DNA from: Butyrivibrio sp. AE3004
Lineage (GTDB): Bacteria > Bacillota > Clostridia > Lachnospirales > Lachnospiraceae
Assembly (NCBI RefSeq): GCF_000703165.1
Contig: NZ_JNLQ01000002.1
Span: 2,604,001 to 2,668,000 of the forward strand
Reading direction: 5' to 3'
Length of the DNA: 64,000 nucleotides
Shown: in pieces, positions 1-8,535 of the stretch
Layout: every line of letters begins with the position of its first letter
Position numbering within the stretch: the first letter of the stretch is position 1
Program-made: the position numbers and the translations under genes
Notes under the pieces: generated by a model
What the model saw: the letters and a program-made list of their open reading frames with translations, nothing else
What the model was told of the DNA's origin: nothing
The model's database searches: none

Positions 1-1587
1 AAGTTCTTCATTAACAAGTTCAGAAAGCTTGTCTTCCTTAAGCTCAGCGAGTTTCTTGTCCACCAGTTCTGCAAGCGCAGCATCCTTCAACTCCGCAAGC
101 TTTTCCTGTCTGAGATTATCAAGCTTTGTCTTTCTCTCTTCCTGCTTCTTCTGCTCTTCTTCCTGCTGTTTCTTCTCAGCCTCTTCCTTAAGCTTCTGTG
201 CGGCTTCCTTCTTTGCATTTACAGCTTCCCAATCGGTAAGGATAGGATCTGCTTTCCAGGTAACTTTAATATCAGGACAGCTGTCAACCTTGGACCATAC
301 AGCGTCCTCATTGCAGCGACCAAAAAGACCAAATGAGATAGAATCAAATCTGATCTTATCCGGCATCTGACTAAATTCATAAGTATATCCGCCTGTAGTC
401 TCGTCTTTCTTATAGATATAAGCGTCCTCAGGCGCAGCTTCGAGTTCTACGTCAAGTTCTGCTTTTCCTGTGGAATCGATAGGGATGATATTGCCACGGT
501 CATCTACAAGGGCCATGTAAATAGAACAGTTTGTAGAATCAGAAAACGTCTCTTCATTTGAAAAACCAATTTCTCCGATATTTGATGCCTTAACATTAAT
601 CTTCACTTTTACAGGAATATTACTTCTGTTCTCTATAGTAACCTGATCACTTGTTGAAGAATAATCATAAGCACCATTTTTGTTTTTAAAAAGAAGATTT
701 GCTCCCTGTTCAACATTTCCACCATCGTCTCGCCCATTTTCGTAATCGTAGACAATAAGCAATGGATCTATGATATAGTCAAATGGTGAATCTCCTGTTA
801 CCGTAGGATAACAAATATTTGTAACATCCATGGGATGTTTTTCCGTATCGTATTCTTCCGAATCATTTTCTGCATTGCCTTCAGAATTTTCATCTGATTC
901 TGAAGCATCATCTTTATTTCCCAAATCACCTGCAGCCTTATCATCAGAGTTTTCTACATCAGGATTTTCATTTGCAGATTCCGCACCATCCTGATTGTCC
1001 TTCTTTGCATTTTCCTCTGCTTCGAGGGCATCAAGTTCCTGCTCCAATGCAGCTTCATCTATTTTCGCAAGGAGCTCATCAATATTAATCTCAGCTTCAA
1101 GAGCAGTCATATCTATCGTAGCACGAAGTTCTTCCTCATCAATCTGCTCCAAAAGAGCTTCCTGATCAATACTTTCCTTAAGTTCATCCAGATCAATGCT
1201 GTCTCTTGCTTCTTCTTCAAGTTCAGCAATAATCTCTTCATCAATATCTTCTATTCCGTCTATATACTCATCTGATTCCAATGTCGATACATCTACTGAA
1301 CTATCTGTTTTATTATCACTTTCAGAAATATTTGAAGAATTATTGCCAGCAGCCTCATAGCCTTTAGCTGATGTCTCATCCGGAGCAGTCTCTACGACTG
1401 TAGAATCTTCTGAAACCATAACAGCATCCGATCCTGCAGCACTGTTTGTTGTTTCATCGTATGCATATTCATCACCCGCTGCATTTTCAACTTCTCCTTC
1501 AGACGCACAAAAAGCCGCCAATGGACTTACCACCAGCAGCGAAGATATTGAAATTGCCAATATTGTATTAAAAAATCTACTCTTCAT
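1..1587 (-). CDS. Secreted acidic protein, 3' end beyond window
   Basis: Open reading frame of 529 visible codons running off the left edge. The ATG at 1587 follows a strong GGAGGTGA ribosome binding site. An N-terminal signal peptide (hydrophobic stretch around residues 8-27, Ala-x-Ala-like end) points to export. Residues about 85-240 are very rich in Glu/Asp/Ser. Residues about 266-450 form a probable beta-sandwich that begins with FDYIIDP at 269-275 and contains a VTIENRSNIPVKV-like strand. From about residue 455 a Lys/Glu/Gln-rich coiled coil starts. The beta-sandwich resembles the secreted protein encoded at 30794-31909. A sigma-28-type promoter lies at 1631-1663, so expression with late flagellar genes is likely. 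Function unknown; a surface-fibre or cell-surface role is only a guess. Confidence 0.85.
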   Translation of the reverse strand, partial: MKSRFFNTILAISISSLLVVSPLAAFCASEGEVENAAGDEYAYDETTNSAAGSDAVMVSEDSTVVETAPDETSAKGYEAAGNNSSNISESDNKTDSSVDVSTLESDEYIDGIEDIDEEIIAELEEEARDSIDLDELKESIDQEALLEQIDEEELRATIDMTALEAEINIDELLAKIDEAALEQELDALEAEENAKKDNQDGAESANENPDVENSDDKAAGDLGNKDDASESDENSEGNAENDSEEYDTEKHPMDVTNICYPTVTGDSPFDYIIDPLLIVYDYENGRDDGGNVEQGANLLFKNKNGAYDYSSTSDQVTIENRSNIPVKVKINVKASNIGEIGFSNEETFSDSTNCSIYMALVDDRGNIIPIDSTGKAELDVELEAAPEDAYIYKKDETTGGYTYEFSQMPDKIRFDSISFGLFGRCNEDAVWSKVDSCPDIKVTWKADPILTDWEAVNAKKEAAQKLKEEAEKKQQEEEQKKQEERKTKLDNLRQEKLAELKDAALAELVDKKLAELKEDKLSELVNEEL

Positions 1588-1630
1588 AACGGTCACCTCC
1601 GACATCCATGTCATACCGGTACTTACATAT

Positions 1631-1663
1631 ATTATATCGGTTATGATGTCAAAAAGATTAACC
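1631..1663 (-). promoter_or_regulatory. Sigma-28 promoter for the secreted protein gene
   Basis: On the minus strand, GGTTAA (-35, 1658-1663) is followed after 17 bp by CCGATATAAT (-10, 1631-1640). The layout matches the sigma-28/SigD promoters ahead of the flagellin genes in this window. Confidence 0.75.
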
Positions 1664-1793
1664 TAACTCTTATAAATTCATTAACTTTATATAAATTAAT
1701 TTTCTTTTTATCCTTTTATAATAATTTATACATCAGATAACATATATAATGTATTTAACCGTTTATTTATTAACAAAATTGGGGAGATTTTCA

Positions 1794-2930
1794 ATGGATA
1801 TAATTCATGTTACAAGGTCATCCATGCCTTCTTATGAAGAATATACAGAAGCAATAAAACCGTTGTGGGATTCTCATTGGCTAACAAATATGGGTAAATA
1901 CCATAGAGAACTTGAGCAAAAACTACGTGAGTATTTGGATGTTCCAAATGTGTCTTTAATGGTAAACGGACACATGTCATTAGAGTTAACACTGCAATCT
2001 TTTGGCTTTCCTACAGGTTCCGAGGTAATAACCACTCCCTATACTTTTATATCTACCACCCACGCAATAGTTCGTAATGGCTTGGTTCCTGTATTTTGTG
2101 ATGTCAAACCTGAAGATGGTACAATTGACGAGAGTAAAATCGAGGATCTAATCACCGAAAAAACAGTTGCTATTATGCCCGTTCATGTTTATGGTAACAT
2201 ATGTAACGATGAAGTGATTTCTAAAATTGCGTATAAATATAATCTCAAAGTCATTTATGATGCATGTCATGCTTTTGGCGAAAAAATAATTTCAAAAGAT
2301 ATTCAAGGCAATAGTATATCCAAGGGCGTAGGTAATCTTGGTCATGCCTCTGTTTTCAGTTTTCATGCCACAAAAGTTTTCAATACTATTGAAGGCGGAG
2401 CCTCCGTATTCAGTGACCCGACATTATATGACAAACTGTATAATTTAAAGAACTTTGGAATAAGAGGAGAAGAGTTAGTTGTTGAAGTTGGTGCAAACGC
2501 AAAAATGAATGAGTTTTGTGCCGTAATGGGACTTTGTAATTTAAAGCATATTGATCAAGCCATTAAAGCTCGCTCTATTTGCAGTGAACGCTATACTTCT
2601 GCTCTCATTAGCGTTCCAAGAATCAGACTTCTTACTCCCAGAGAAGATACCACTCGTAATTACGCCTACTATCCAATAATATTAGGTAACGGCTATAAAT
2701 GTTCACGAGACGAACTCTATATAAAACTACGAGAACATAATATTTTTGCAAGAAAATATTTCTATCCTATCACTTCTGATCAGGCATGTTTTAAAAACAA
2801 ATATAAAAAATGTGATTTAGAAATAGCACGTGATATGTCAGAGCATGTCCTTATGCTTCCGATTTTTGAGGACTTAAGCGAGGAAGACCAGGACAGAATA
2901 ATCGATATTGTAATAAATCCAAATAAATAG
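1794..2930 (+). CDS. DegT/DnrJ/EryC1-family sugar aminotransferase
   Basis: PLP-dependent aminotransferase that would convert a keto-sugar nucleotide to an amino sugar. The 378-residue length is typical for the family. The Schiff-base lysine is visible as Lys194 in the FHATK motif, preceded by the VYDACHAFGE-like cofactor-binding segment. I chose the ATG at 1794 because GGGGAG stands about 8 bp upstream; an in-frame ATG at 1749 has no such site. It is transcribed alone, convergent with the nonulosonic-acid operon, sharing terminator 3005-3033. It may supply the amino group of the nonulosonic-acid precursor (LegC/PseC-like role), but specificity cannot be read from the sequence. Confidence 0.9.
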   Translation: MDIIHVTRSSMPSYEEYTEAIKPLWDSHWLTNMGKYHRELEQKLREYLDVPNVSLMVNGHMSLELTLQSFGFPTGSEVITTPYTFISTTHAIVRNGLVPVFCDVKPEDGTIDESKIEDLITEKTVAIMPVHVYGNICNDEVISKIAYKYNLKVIYDACHAFGEKIISKDIQGNSISKGVGNLGHASVFSFHATKVFNTIEGGASVFSDPTLYDKLYNLKNFGIRGEELVVEVGANAKMNEFCAVMGLCNLKHIDQAIKARSICSERYTSALISVPRIRLLTPREDTTRNYAYYPIILGNGYKCSRDELYIKLREHNIFARKYFYPITSDQACFKNKYKKCDLEIARDMSEHVLMLPIFEDLSEEDQDRIIDIVINPNK

Positions 2931-3004
2931 CCCATTTCTAAGGGAATACACTTATTTATGAGTTCCCGAATACAATAATGAACGTGCGATTGGTAATCAA
3001 TTTT

Positions 3005-3033
3005 AAAGAACCTCGCAGCAGCGAGGTTCTTTT
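3005..3033. terminator. Bidirectional terminator
   Basis: Perfect 12-bp stem (AAAGAACCTCGC with GCGAGGTTCTTT), loop AGCA, with A-tract on one side and T-tract on the other. It lies between the convergent aminotransferase and neuB-like genes. Confidence 0.9.
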
Positions 3034-3034
3034 T

Positions 3035-3907
3035 CTAATGCTTCCTGTATTTAAGTTTCTTTCTCTGTTCTTCTTCTATCGGCAGGATCTCAGTGTCCTT
3101 ATATGTCAGCGCTTCGTGTACAGCCTCAAGATTTCTCTTAAGCTTACGAATTCCATCAGGTTCAAGCGATGCTGCGTGATCGGTTCCCTTCCAGGTACGG
3201 TCAAGGGTATAATGTCTTTCGATATAACTTGCACCCAGGGTATATGCAGCCACATCAACCGCTATTCCAAGATGATGTCCGGAAAAGCCAATCGCTTTAA
3301 CTCTTCCCTCATATTGCTCTCGCATGCGGGTTATCTCCAAAAGACATACATCCTTAAAAGGCACCGGGTAACCGGAAGTGCAATTATAAAGAACCAGGTC
3401 TTTTGCTCTGCCCTTCTTCTCAAAAAGAGAAACTATCTGCTCTTCTTCCTCTCTCTTAGTCATGCCGAAGGAAAGCTGGATTTCTCCGCCATAGTTATCA
3501 CACAGCCAGTCAAGCATCTCAAAATGTGTATTACAAGCAGATGGTATTTTTAAAAACCTGGGTTCAAGAGCTGTAATTTCTTTAGCGCTTGTCATATCCC
3601 ACACCGAAGTGGAATATATTATCCCGACCTCTTCACACCATTTTTTCAGCTGCGCATGCTGTTCCGCATCAAACTCAAGGAATTCCCTATGCTCACCATA
3701 GGTCTTTCCGTATGAATTGTAGGGATTTGGATGCGGTGCATTATATTGTTCCTCTGTCAATAATTCCTTCGGACAACGCTTTTGGAATTTAATAGCATCC
3801 GCTTTGCAAAAATATGCCGCTACATTAATTAGTTCATGGGCGATATCCATCTGCCCCATGTGGTTACATCCCGCCTCCGCGATAACAATAGGTTTTTTAT
3901 ATTCCAT
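3035..3907 (-). CDS. Short NeuB-type nonulosonic acid synthase
   Basis: Condenses phosphoenolpyruvate with a six-carbon amino sugar to give a nine-carbon acid of the sialic, legionaminic or pseudaminic type. The TIM-barrel motifs are recognisable: IAEAGCNHMG at the N-terminus, KFQK near residue 42, the GFSGHHLGI segment and IERHYTLDR near the end. At 290 residues it stops after the barrel. The C-terminal SAF (antifreeze-like) domain found in NeuB, LegI and PseI (about 340-350 residues) is absent. The ATG at 3907 has GAGGG about 7 bp upstream. It is the last gene of the operon with the CMP-sugar synthetase and ATP-grasp genes, which supports the assignment. Which acid is made cannot be told. 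Confidence 0.85.
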   Translation of the reverse strand: MEYKKPIVIAEAGCNHMGQMDIAHELINVAAYFCKADAIKFQKRCPKELLTEEQYNAPHPNPYNSYGKTYGEHREFLEFDAEQHAQLKKWCEEVGIIYSTSVWDMTSAKEITALEPRFLKIPSACNTHFEMLDWLCDNYGGEIQLSFGMTKREEEEQIVSLFEKKGRAKDLVLYNCTSGYPVPFKDVCLLEITRMREQYEGRVKAIGFSGHHLGIAVDVAAYTLGASYIERHYTLDRTWKGTDHAASLEPDGIRKLKRNLEAVHEALTYKDTEILPIEEEQRKKLKYRKH

Positions 3908-4026
3908 GTCTTGCCCTCATATCTCTTTATTTTCTTATTCTGTAAATATTTCATATCAGTGTAGTTGTTTATAATTCTGATTTAGAATGAATACAGTAGA
4001 TATGAAATAAAGCAGCTAAACTTATA

Positions 4027-5256
4027 TTACTCTCCAAGAATATGGTCTATAATTTCTCTCACTGCACCATGCCCTCCGGGTTCGTTTGCGATATATTTTG
4101 CAACCGCTTTAACACTCTTATGCCCGTCAGCAACAGTACATGGATAGCCCACATATTCCATAGCCTCAAGATCATTTATATCATCGCCGACAAAGACCAC
4201 GTTTTCCGGCATAATACCGTTTTCTTTACAAAGTCTCTCAACTACGCCCTTCTTATCCTTGCATCCCGGCTCATAAATATCTATCTTGAGCTTTTCAACT
4301 CTCCTTTTATTTATATCGACATTTTCTCCGGTAACTATACCAACAAGGATTCCTCTCTCTCGAAGAAGACGTATTCCCATGCCATCCTTTGTATTGAACT
4401 TTTTTAGAAAATCGCCATCAGGGGAATAATACATTCCGGCATCCGTAAGACACCCATCGCAATCTGTCAGAAACATCTTAATTTCAGGGATTTTCTGTTT
4501 GCTTCCAAAATTGTCACAGCATGAGTCATTTTTCGAAAGCTTGCTTGCTCTATCTCCAAGACGCTTTCTCATGAGTCCTTCAATAATTTCCCAATCCGAT
4601 GGCTCATCTATTTCAAAGAAAGTTTCTTCCGGCATCTCAACTGCTTTTATATTCCCTGAAACGCGATTCTTTGACTCCATAAGAAGCTCTTTTGATGTAA
4701 TGTAAAAAGCACCGTTTTCTACAAGGTATCCGTCAAACTCCTGACGCCTTGGTCTATGGAACACATCATAATTTGATGGATGTGCAAAACCTTCATCATC
4801 AACGCTCCAGTTAAAACGCTTCTGCCTTACTACAGATAATACGCTGTTTACATCATCGCTTTCAAAAGTCTCAAAACCTCTATCAAGATTATCAGCAGTA
4901 AGAAGCGGTGAAGTCGCCTGAATCAGTACTATGTTGTCAAACTCATATTTATCGGCAAATTCAAGCATTGCGAATTCAGTTGGTGCAGTATCAGAGGCAG
5001 ATTCCGCGGAACGACCGATTATCTCAAGTTTACTGAAGGCATCAAAAATCCTATCATTCCTGACTTCGTTGCAGCACTTCTGTAGCGTTTCACATATCTC
5101 AGCACTGTCAGTGGCAACATAGACCTTATCGATATAACTGCATTCACATGCCGCCTTTACTGTCCAATAAACAAGCGGCTTTCCGCAAATTGGTTTTATA
5201 TTTTTCAGAGGTATTGATTTACTCCCTCCACGAACCGGTATAAATGCTACATTCAT
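4027..5256 (-). CDS. CMP-nonulosonate cytidylyltransferase fused to HAD phosphatase
   Basis: Residues 1-235 form an NeuA-type cytidylyltransferase that activates a nonulosonic acid with CTP: FIPVRGGSKSIPLKN nucleotide-binding loop near the start and LIQATSPL near residue 112. Residues 258-405 are a KdsC-like HAD phosphatase with DCDGCLTD at 265-272, TGEN near 309 and GDDIND at 357-362. All HAD catalytic residues appear intact, so the fusion may dephosphorylate the 9-phosphate product and then activate it. The same domain order occurs in animal CMP-sialic acid synthetases. TAGGAG lies 7 bp before the ATG. It sits between the ATP-grasp/HAD gene and the NeuB-like gene in one operon. Confidence 0.9.
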   Translation of the reverse strand: MNVAFIPVRGGSKSIPLKNIKPICGKPLVYWTVKAACECSYIDKVYVATDSAEICETLQKCCNEVRNDRIFDAFSKLEIIGRSAESASDTAPTEFAMLEFADKYEFDNIVLIQATSPLLTADNLDRGFETFESDDVNSVLSVVRQKRFNWSVDDEGFAHPSNYDVFHRPRRQEFDGYLVENGAFYITSKELLMESKNRVSGNIKAVEMPEETFFEIDEPSDWEIIEGLMRKRLGDRASKLSKNDSCCDNFGSKQKIPEIKMFLTDCDGCLTDAGMYYSPDGDFLKKFNTKDGMGIRLLRERGILVGIVTGENVDINKRRVEKLKIDIYEPGCKDKKGVVERLCKENGIMPENVVFVGDDINDLEAMEYVGYPCTVADGHKSVKAVAKYIANEPGGHGAVREIIDHILGE

Positions 5257-5340
5257 ATGTCCGCTCCTAATAATCTATGCATTACAGAACGCATTTTCCT
5301 CTTCCGTCCAAAAAGTATTATTTATCAAATAACACCTGTT

Positions 5341-6618
5341 TTAACTCTTCCAATCAATAAGACTCTCTATCATATCTACATCAAACACCGGAATACCGCA
5401 TTTTTCCTTAACCTTTTTACGCTCAGCAAAAGAGTCATCAATAAAAATTGCATCTGTTTCTTTTATATAATCACTTTTCTCTTCACTTTTTTCGAGGACC
5501 TGAATATCTTCAAACAGTTCTTCTGAAATTCCTGCCTTTTTCAGATCCGCATGGATATCAGTTGAATGCTTACTTAGAAGGATTATTCTCTTTCCTTTAT
5601 TCCTTGCCTGATATACAAAACGCATCACATCGGCATTCACCTTATCCCCCAGCGTCAGAATGTCATCATAGTCAAGGTAGACATAGTCGTAATCAATGCC
5701 AATTCTGAAAGCACTGTAAAATGCTCTGTCCAAAACTATGTCATAATCATTCTCAATTATCGAAACCGGATATCCCCAGAAAACAAACAATGTGAGCATA
5801 GGGAAATTAACCCCTGTATTTCTGTATAATCCGGCGGTACCAGGGATTCTGGGCGAAACCTCCATAAGTCTGTACTCACCGTTCAAATTCTTCTTTACCT
5901 GAAAAAACCAGGCTCCTTTAAATTTCAGCTTTCCATTAAGCCTGTTAGCTATATTTCTTACAGCATCATCCGTGTCCATACTTCTTGTCCTGACACTGAT
6001 CCCCGTCTTAATGCGCTCACGCATGCGCTGTCTGCAAAACAGAAGCTCACCATTACCATCTGTAAAACAATCTACCGTATATTCTGCACCGGGGAGATAT
6101 TCACAAATCACATAATCCGAATTGTAATTCATGTCTAATTCTGAACGGCTTATAATTTTCCTTGCACCAACTGAGCCCTGCCCTGTTATCGGTTTAATAA
6201 AAACCGGAAAATTTATAACTTCATCCGGTGTTGCATAAGTTTCCGGAATAAATTCCTCACTCTGAAAAAACTCATAGGTTTTTTTCTTTGATCTACAAAT
6301 CCCCGTTGTCGTTTTATCAGTAATTATCACCTGCGCATGAATTTCATCTGCATGTTCACTGCAGAATAAACACGAACTGTCATGCGCCGGATAAACGCAA
6401 TCTATTTCATTTTCATCTATTACGTTATTGAGAAAATCAAGAAAATTTGCATCATCAACAAAGGGAAACCCTGTTATCAGATTCTCATAAGTAAATTCTG
6501 AGTGATCCGAAGCACTGGTTCCTCCGTAGATTTTTACAAATTTAGAATATTTAAGAGAATTTTGAATTTCAAATGCTATCTCTGTCCCTGCTGGGAATAT
6601 CAGTATCTTTTTCTGCAA
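5341..6618 (-). CDS. ATP-grasp protein fused to HAD-like domain
   Basis: Residues about 110-290 are an ATP-grasp fold, seen from VFIKPITGQGSVGARKI at 139-155 and the Mg-binding MEVSPRIPG at 252-260, like carbamoyl-phosphate-synthase-type ligases. Residues about 312-425 look like a HAD domain: YLDYDDILT at 314-322, LLSKH near 347 and a DDSFAE segment near the end. Ligation of an acyl or amino-acid group to the sugar is a reasonable inference from the ATP-grasp fold, but no substrate can be named. The likely start is TTG at 6618, with GAGGGGG 5-6 bp upstream. It is the first gene of the three-gene nonulosonic-acid operon. Confidence 0.8.
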   Translation of the reverse strand: MQKKILIFPAGTEIAFEIQNSLKYSKFVKIYGGTSASDHSEFTYENLITGFPFVDDANFLDFLNNVIDENEIDCVYPAHDSSCLFCSEHADEIHAQVIITDKTTTGICRSKKKTYEFFQSEEFIPETYATPDEVINFPVFIKPITGQGSVGARKIISRSELDMNYNSDYVICEYLPGAEYTVDCFTDGNGELLFCRQRMRERIKTGISVRTRSMDTDDAVRNIANRLNGKLKFKGAWFFQVKKNLNGEYRLMEVSPRIPGTAGLYRNTGVNFPMLTLFVFWGYPVSIIENDYDIVLDRAFYSAFRIGIDYDYVYLDYDDILTLGDKVNADVMRFVYQARNKGKRIILLSKHSTDIHADLKKAGISEELFEDIQVLEKSEEKSDYIKETDAIFIDDSFAERKKVKEKCGIPVFDVDMIESLIDWKS

Positions 6619-6811
6619 AATGTCCCCCTCGATAAAATTTTAATAAAAATAATCCAAGAGCTCAATTTACACACCATTCATCTCTGAAATCCATCAATTT
6701 ATTATATCACTGACAAAACATAAAAAATAGTTGCTTTGCTACACTCTATAACATTTGACGTTCGACAAATATAATGATAATCTTGAATTAGCAATAATAT
6801 TTTACGCGCGT

Positions 6812-6826
6812 CAAATATTTTATTTG
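6812..6826. promoter_or_regulatory. Inverted repeat ahead of the HipA-like pair
   Basis: CAAATA-TTT-TATTTG is a perfect 6-bp inverted repeat 42 bp upstream of the kinase gene, in the divergent promoter region 6619-6867. It is a candidate operator for the HTH partner encoded at 7664. I could not place a convincing -35/-10 pair. Confidence 0.35.
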
Positions 6827-6867
6827 TATCATTTCAAAGCACACTGTGACAAAAAGGATTATGTAAT

Positions 6868-7677
6868 ATGGCATCAATAATATCTCAAAAGCAAGACCTG
6901 ACTTTCTTAAAATGGTCTCACATAAGAAACTCCAGCGGAACTGCCGGCACATTTTTGAAATCCGAATCCACGCTAGGCGGAGGAAAAACATATTATAAGC
7001 TCTCCAATTTTGATCCTGCAAAAGGTGTAATCGGACACGAATGCATAAACGAAATAATCGTAGACAGATTATTAACCATACTTGGTGTAGAACATTTAAG
7101 CTATGATCTCATATATGCTGATATTGAAATTGAGGGAAAGATATATACAACTCACCTATGTGCTTCTAAAGATTTTAAGAAAAGCGGCGAAAGCAAAACA
7201 GCTTTAGACAACTATTATACAGTAAATGCAAATCCCGGCGAATCACATTACGATTTTTGCGTCCGACAAGGCTTCAAGGAGTATATAGACCGCATGATTG
7301 CCATCGATTTCATTATACTTAACAGAGACAGGCATGGTGCAAACATAGAAATTCTGAGGAATTCAAGGAAACACACTCTCAGAATTGCTCCCTTATTTGA
7401 TCATGGTCTGTCACTTATATATTCATGTATGACTGATAATGACGCAATTGCATTTGATGTTTTAGCTGATAAGCCATGTCAAAATTTTATAGGTTCGAAA
7501 TCCTGCCTTGAAAACTTGGAATTATTGCGAAAACAGGATTATCTATTTTCCGGAAAGCTTGACATAACCGACAAATCCTACATATTTGAAGGATTGGACG
7601 GGGTATTATCCAATGTTTACATAGAAAAAATTTGGGAAATGATTAACAAAAGGTATCAGATATATGAAAAGCTATGA
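6868..7677 (+). CDS. HipA-like serine/threonine kinase
   Basis: 269-residue single-domain kinase of the HipA/CtkA type, lacking the HipA N-terminal domain. Visible motifs are a glycine-rich ATP loop GGGKTYYKLS near residues 36-46 with its lysine, the catalytic loop NRDRHGANIE near 152-161, and the metal-binding DHGLSL near 178. In toxin-antitoxin modules such kinases phosphorylate translation factors; here the target is unknown. The next gene overlaps its end by 14 bp and encodes an HTH-containing protein, so the two are co-translated. AAGGAT about 10 bp before the ATG is the ribosome binding site. Confidence 0.75.
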   Translation: MASIISQKQDLTFLKWSHIRNSSGTAGTFLKSESTLGGGKTYYKLSNFDPAKGVIGHECINEIIVDRLLTILGVEHLSYDLIYADIEIEGKIYTTHLCASKDFKKSGESKTALDNYYTVNANPGESHYDFCVRQGFKEYIDRMIAIDFIILNRDRHGANIEILRNSRKHTLRIAPLFDHGLSLIYSCMTDNDAIAFDVLADKPCQNFIGSKSCLENLELLRKQDYLFSGKLDITDKSYIFEGLDGVLSNVYIEKIWEMINKRYQIYEKL

Positions 7678-8461
7678 AATTTTCGATGAAGAAAAAAATA
7701 TTGCCATAGGAATTCTTCTTTATTATGAGAAGGAAAAAAACTTCATTATCGAACTTCAAGACAATCTTGATGAATGGTCTGCGCCACTTCTTTTCACCAA
7801 TTATGTAAATAATGGCATTTTCACAGTTCCTCGAGAAATCAGCTTTCTATGGGTAAAAGAACGCATAATTCCAAGCGGACGCCAGAATATTAGCAGCATT
7901 CTGAAAAACCATCATCTACAGGAATATGATGAAATGGCATTTTTAGAACTGTCTCATGGGAGATGTTCTCAGGACTATTTATTCATAAAAAAAACTGACA
8001 TCTTACCGGACTACATTATCAGAAGGCAACGCCACAATCTAACTGAATGCACAGTCTTGGATAACAATTCTATCTTATGCTTTTTTGCTGACGACACAAT
8101 CCGCAAGGTACAAATAGAATCATTAACTCACACGCATGATATCAACAAAATTCTTACAAACGATGCACTGTTTAATTCCTGTAAAGTAGGAACAGGCGGT
8201 TACTCCATAACTTTCAACGATTCAATTGACATCCCGTCAAGTGAGCTCTATAAAGTCGGAACCAAAATCCCTCTTTCACCAAAGGACTTTCTTGCATTTG
8301 TCCGGAGTAATCTCTTAGACACAACTCAGTGCTGTGAACTGCTTGAATGCACAAGACAAAATTTGTCCTACATGATAAAACAAGAGCAACTATCTCCTGT
8401 AAAAAACAATGTGAAGGGTAATCTATTTTCAAAAGGAGATGTGATAAAGAACATGTGGTAA
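7664..8461 (+). CDS. DUF2442-like and helix-turn-helix partner of the HipA-like kinase
   Basis: 265 residues in three parts. Residues 1-120 resemble no fold I can name, but are rich in aromatic beta-strands (IGILLYYEKEKNFIIEL). Residues about 125-205 look like DUF2442 (a SILCFFADDTIRKV strand, then KVGTGGYSITFND). Residues about 215-262 form an excisionase/MerR-like helix-turn-helix (TTQCCELLECTRQNLSYMI). The overlap with the kinase gene and the DNA-binding end suggest a regulator or antitoxin of the pair. The gene order kinase first, regulator second is the reverse of hipBA. Confidence 0.65.
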   Translation: MKSYEIFDEEKNIAIGILLYYEKEKNFIIELQDNLDEWSAPLLFTNYVNNGIFTVPREISFLWVKERIIPSGRQNISSILKNHHLQEYDEMAFLELSHGRCSQDYLFIKKTDILPDYIIRRQRHNLTECTVLDNNSILCFFADDTIRKVQIESLTHTHDINKILTNDALFNSCKVGTGGYSITFNDSIDIPSSELYKVGTKIPLSPKDFLAFVRSNLLDTTQCCELLECTRQNLSYMIKQEQLSPVKNNVKGNLFSKGDVIKNMW

Positions 8462-8535
8462 ATATATATGTTATGATGTAATGGTCAAAAGAAAATCAAG
8501 CAACTTTCGCAATTCTAAAACATCCGGAGGGGAAC

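Noticed and set aside
2978..3553. 191-codon plus-strand frame opposite the NeuB-like gene
   Set aside because: It is the antisense of a gene with clear catalytic motifs and would have to start inside the terminator region.
6755..6781. TTGACG with GATAAT as promoter of the HipA-like pair
   Set aside because: Spacing is 15 bp and nearby TATAAT has no partner at 16-18 bp; left unassigned.
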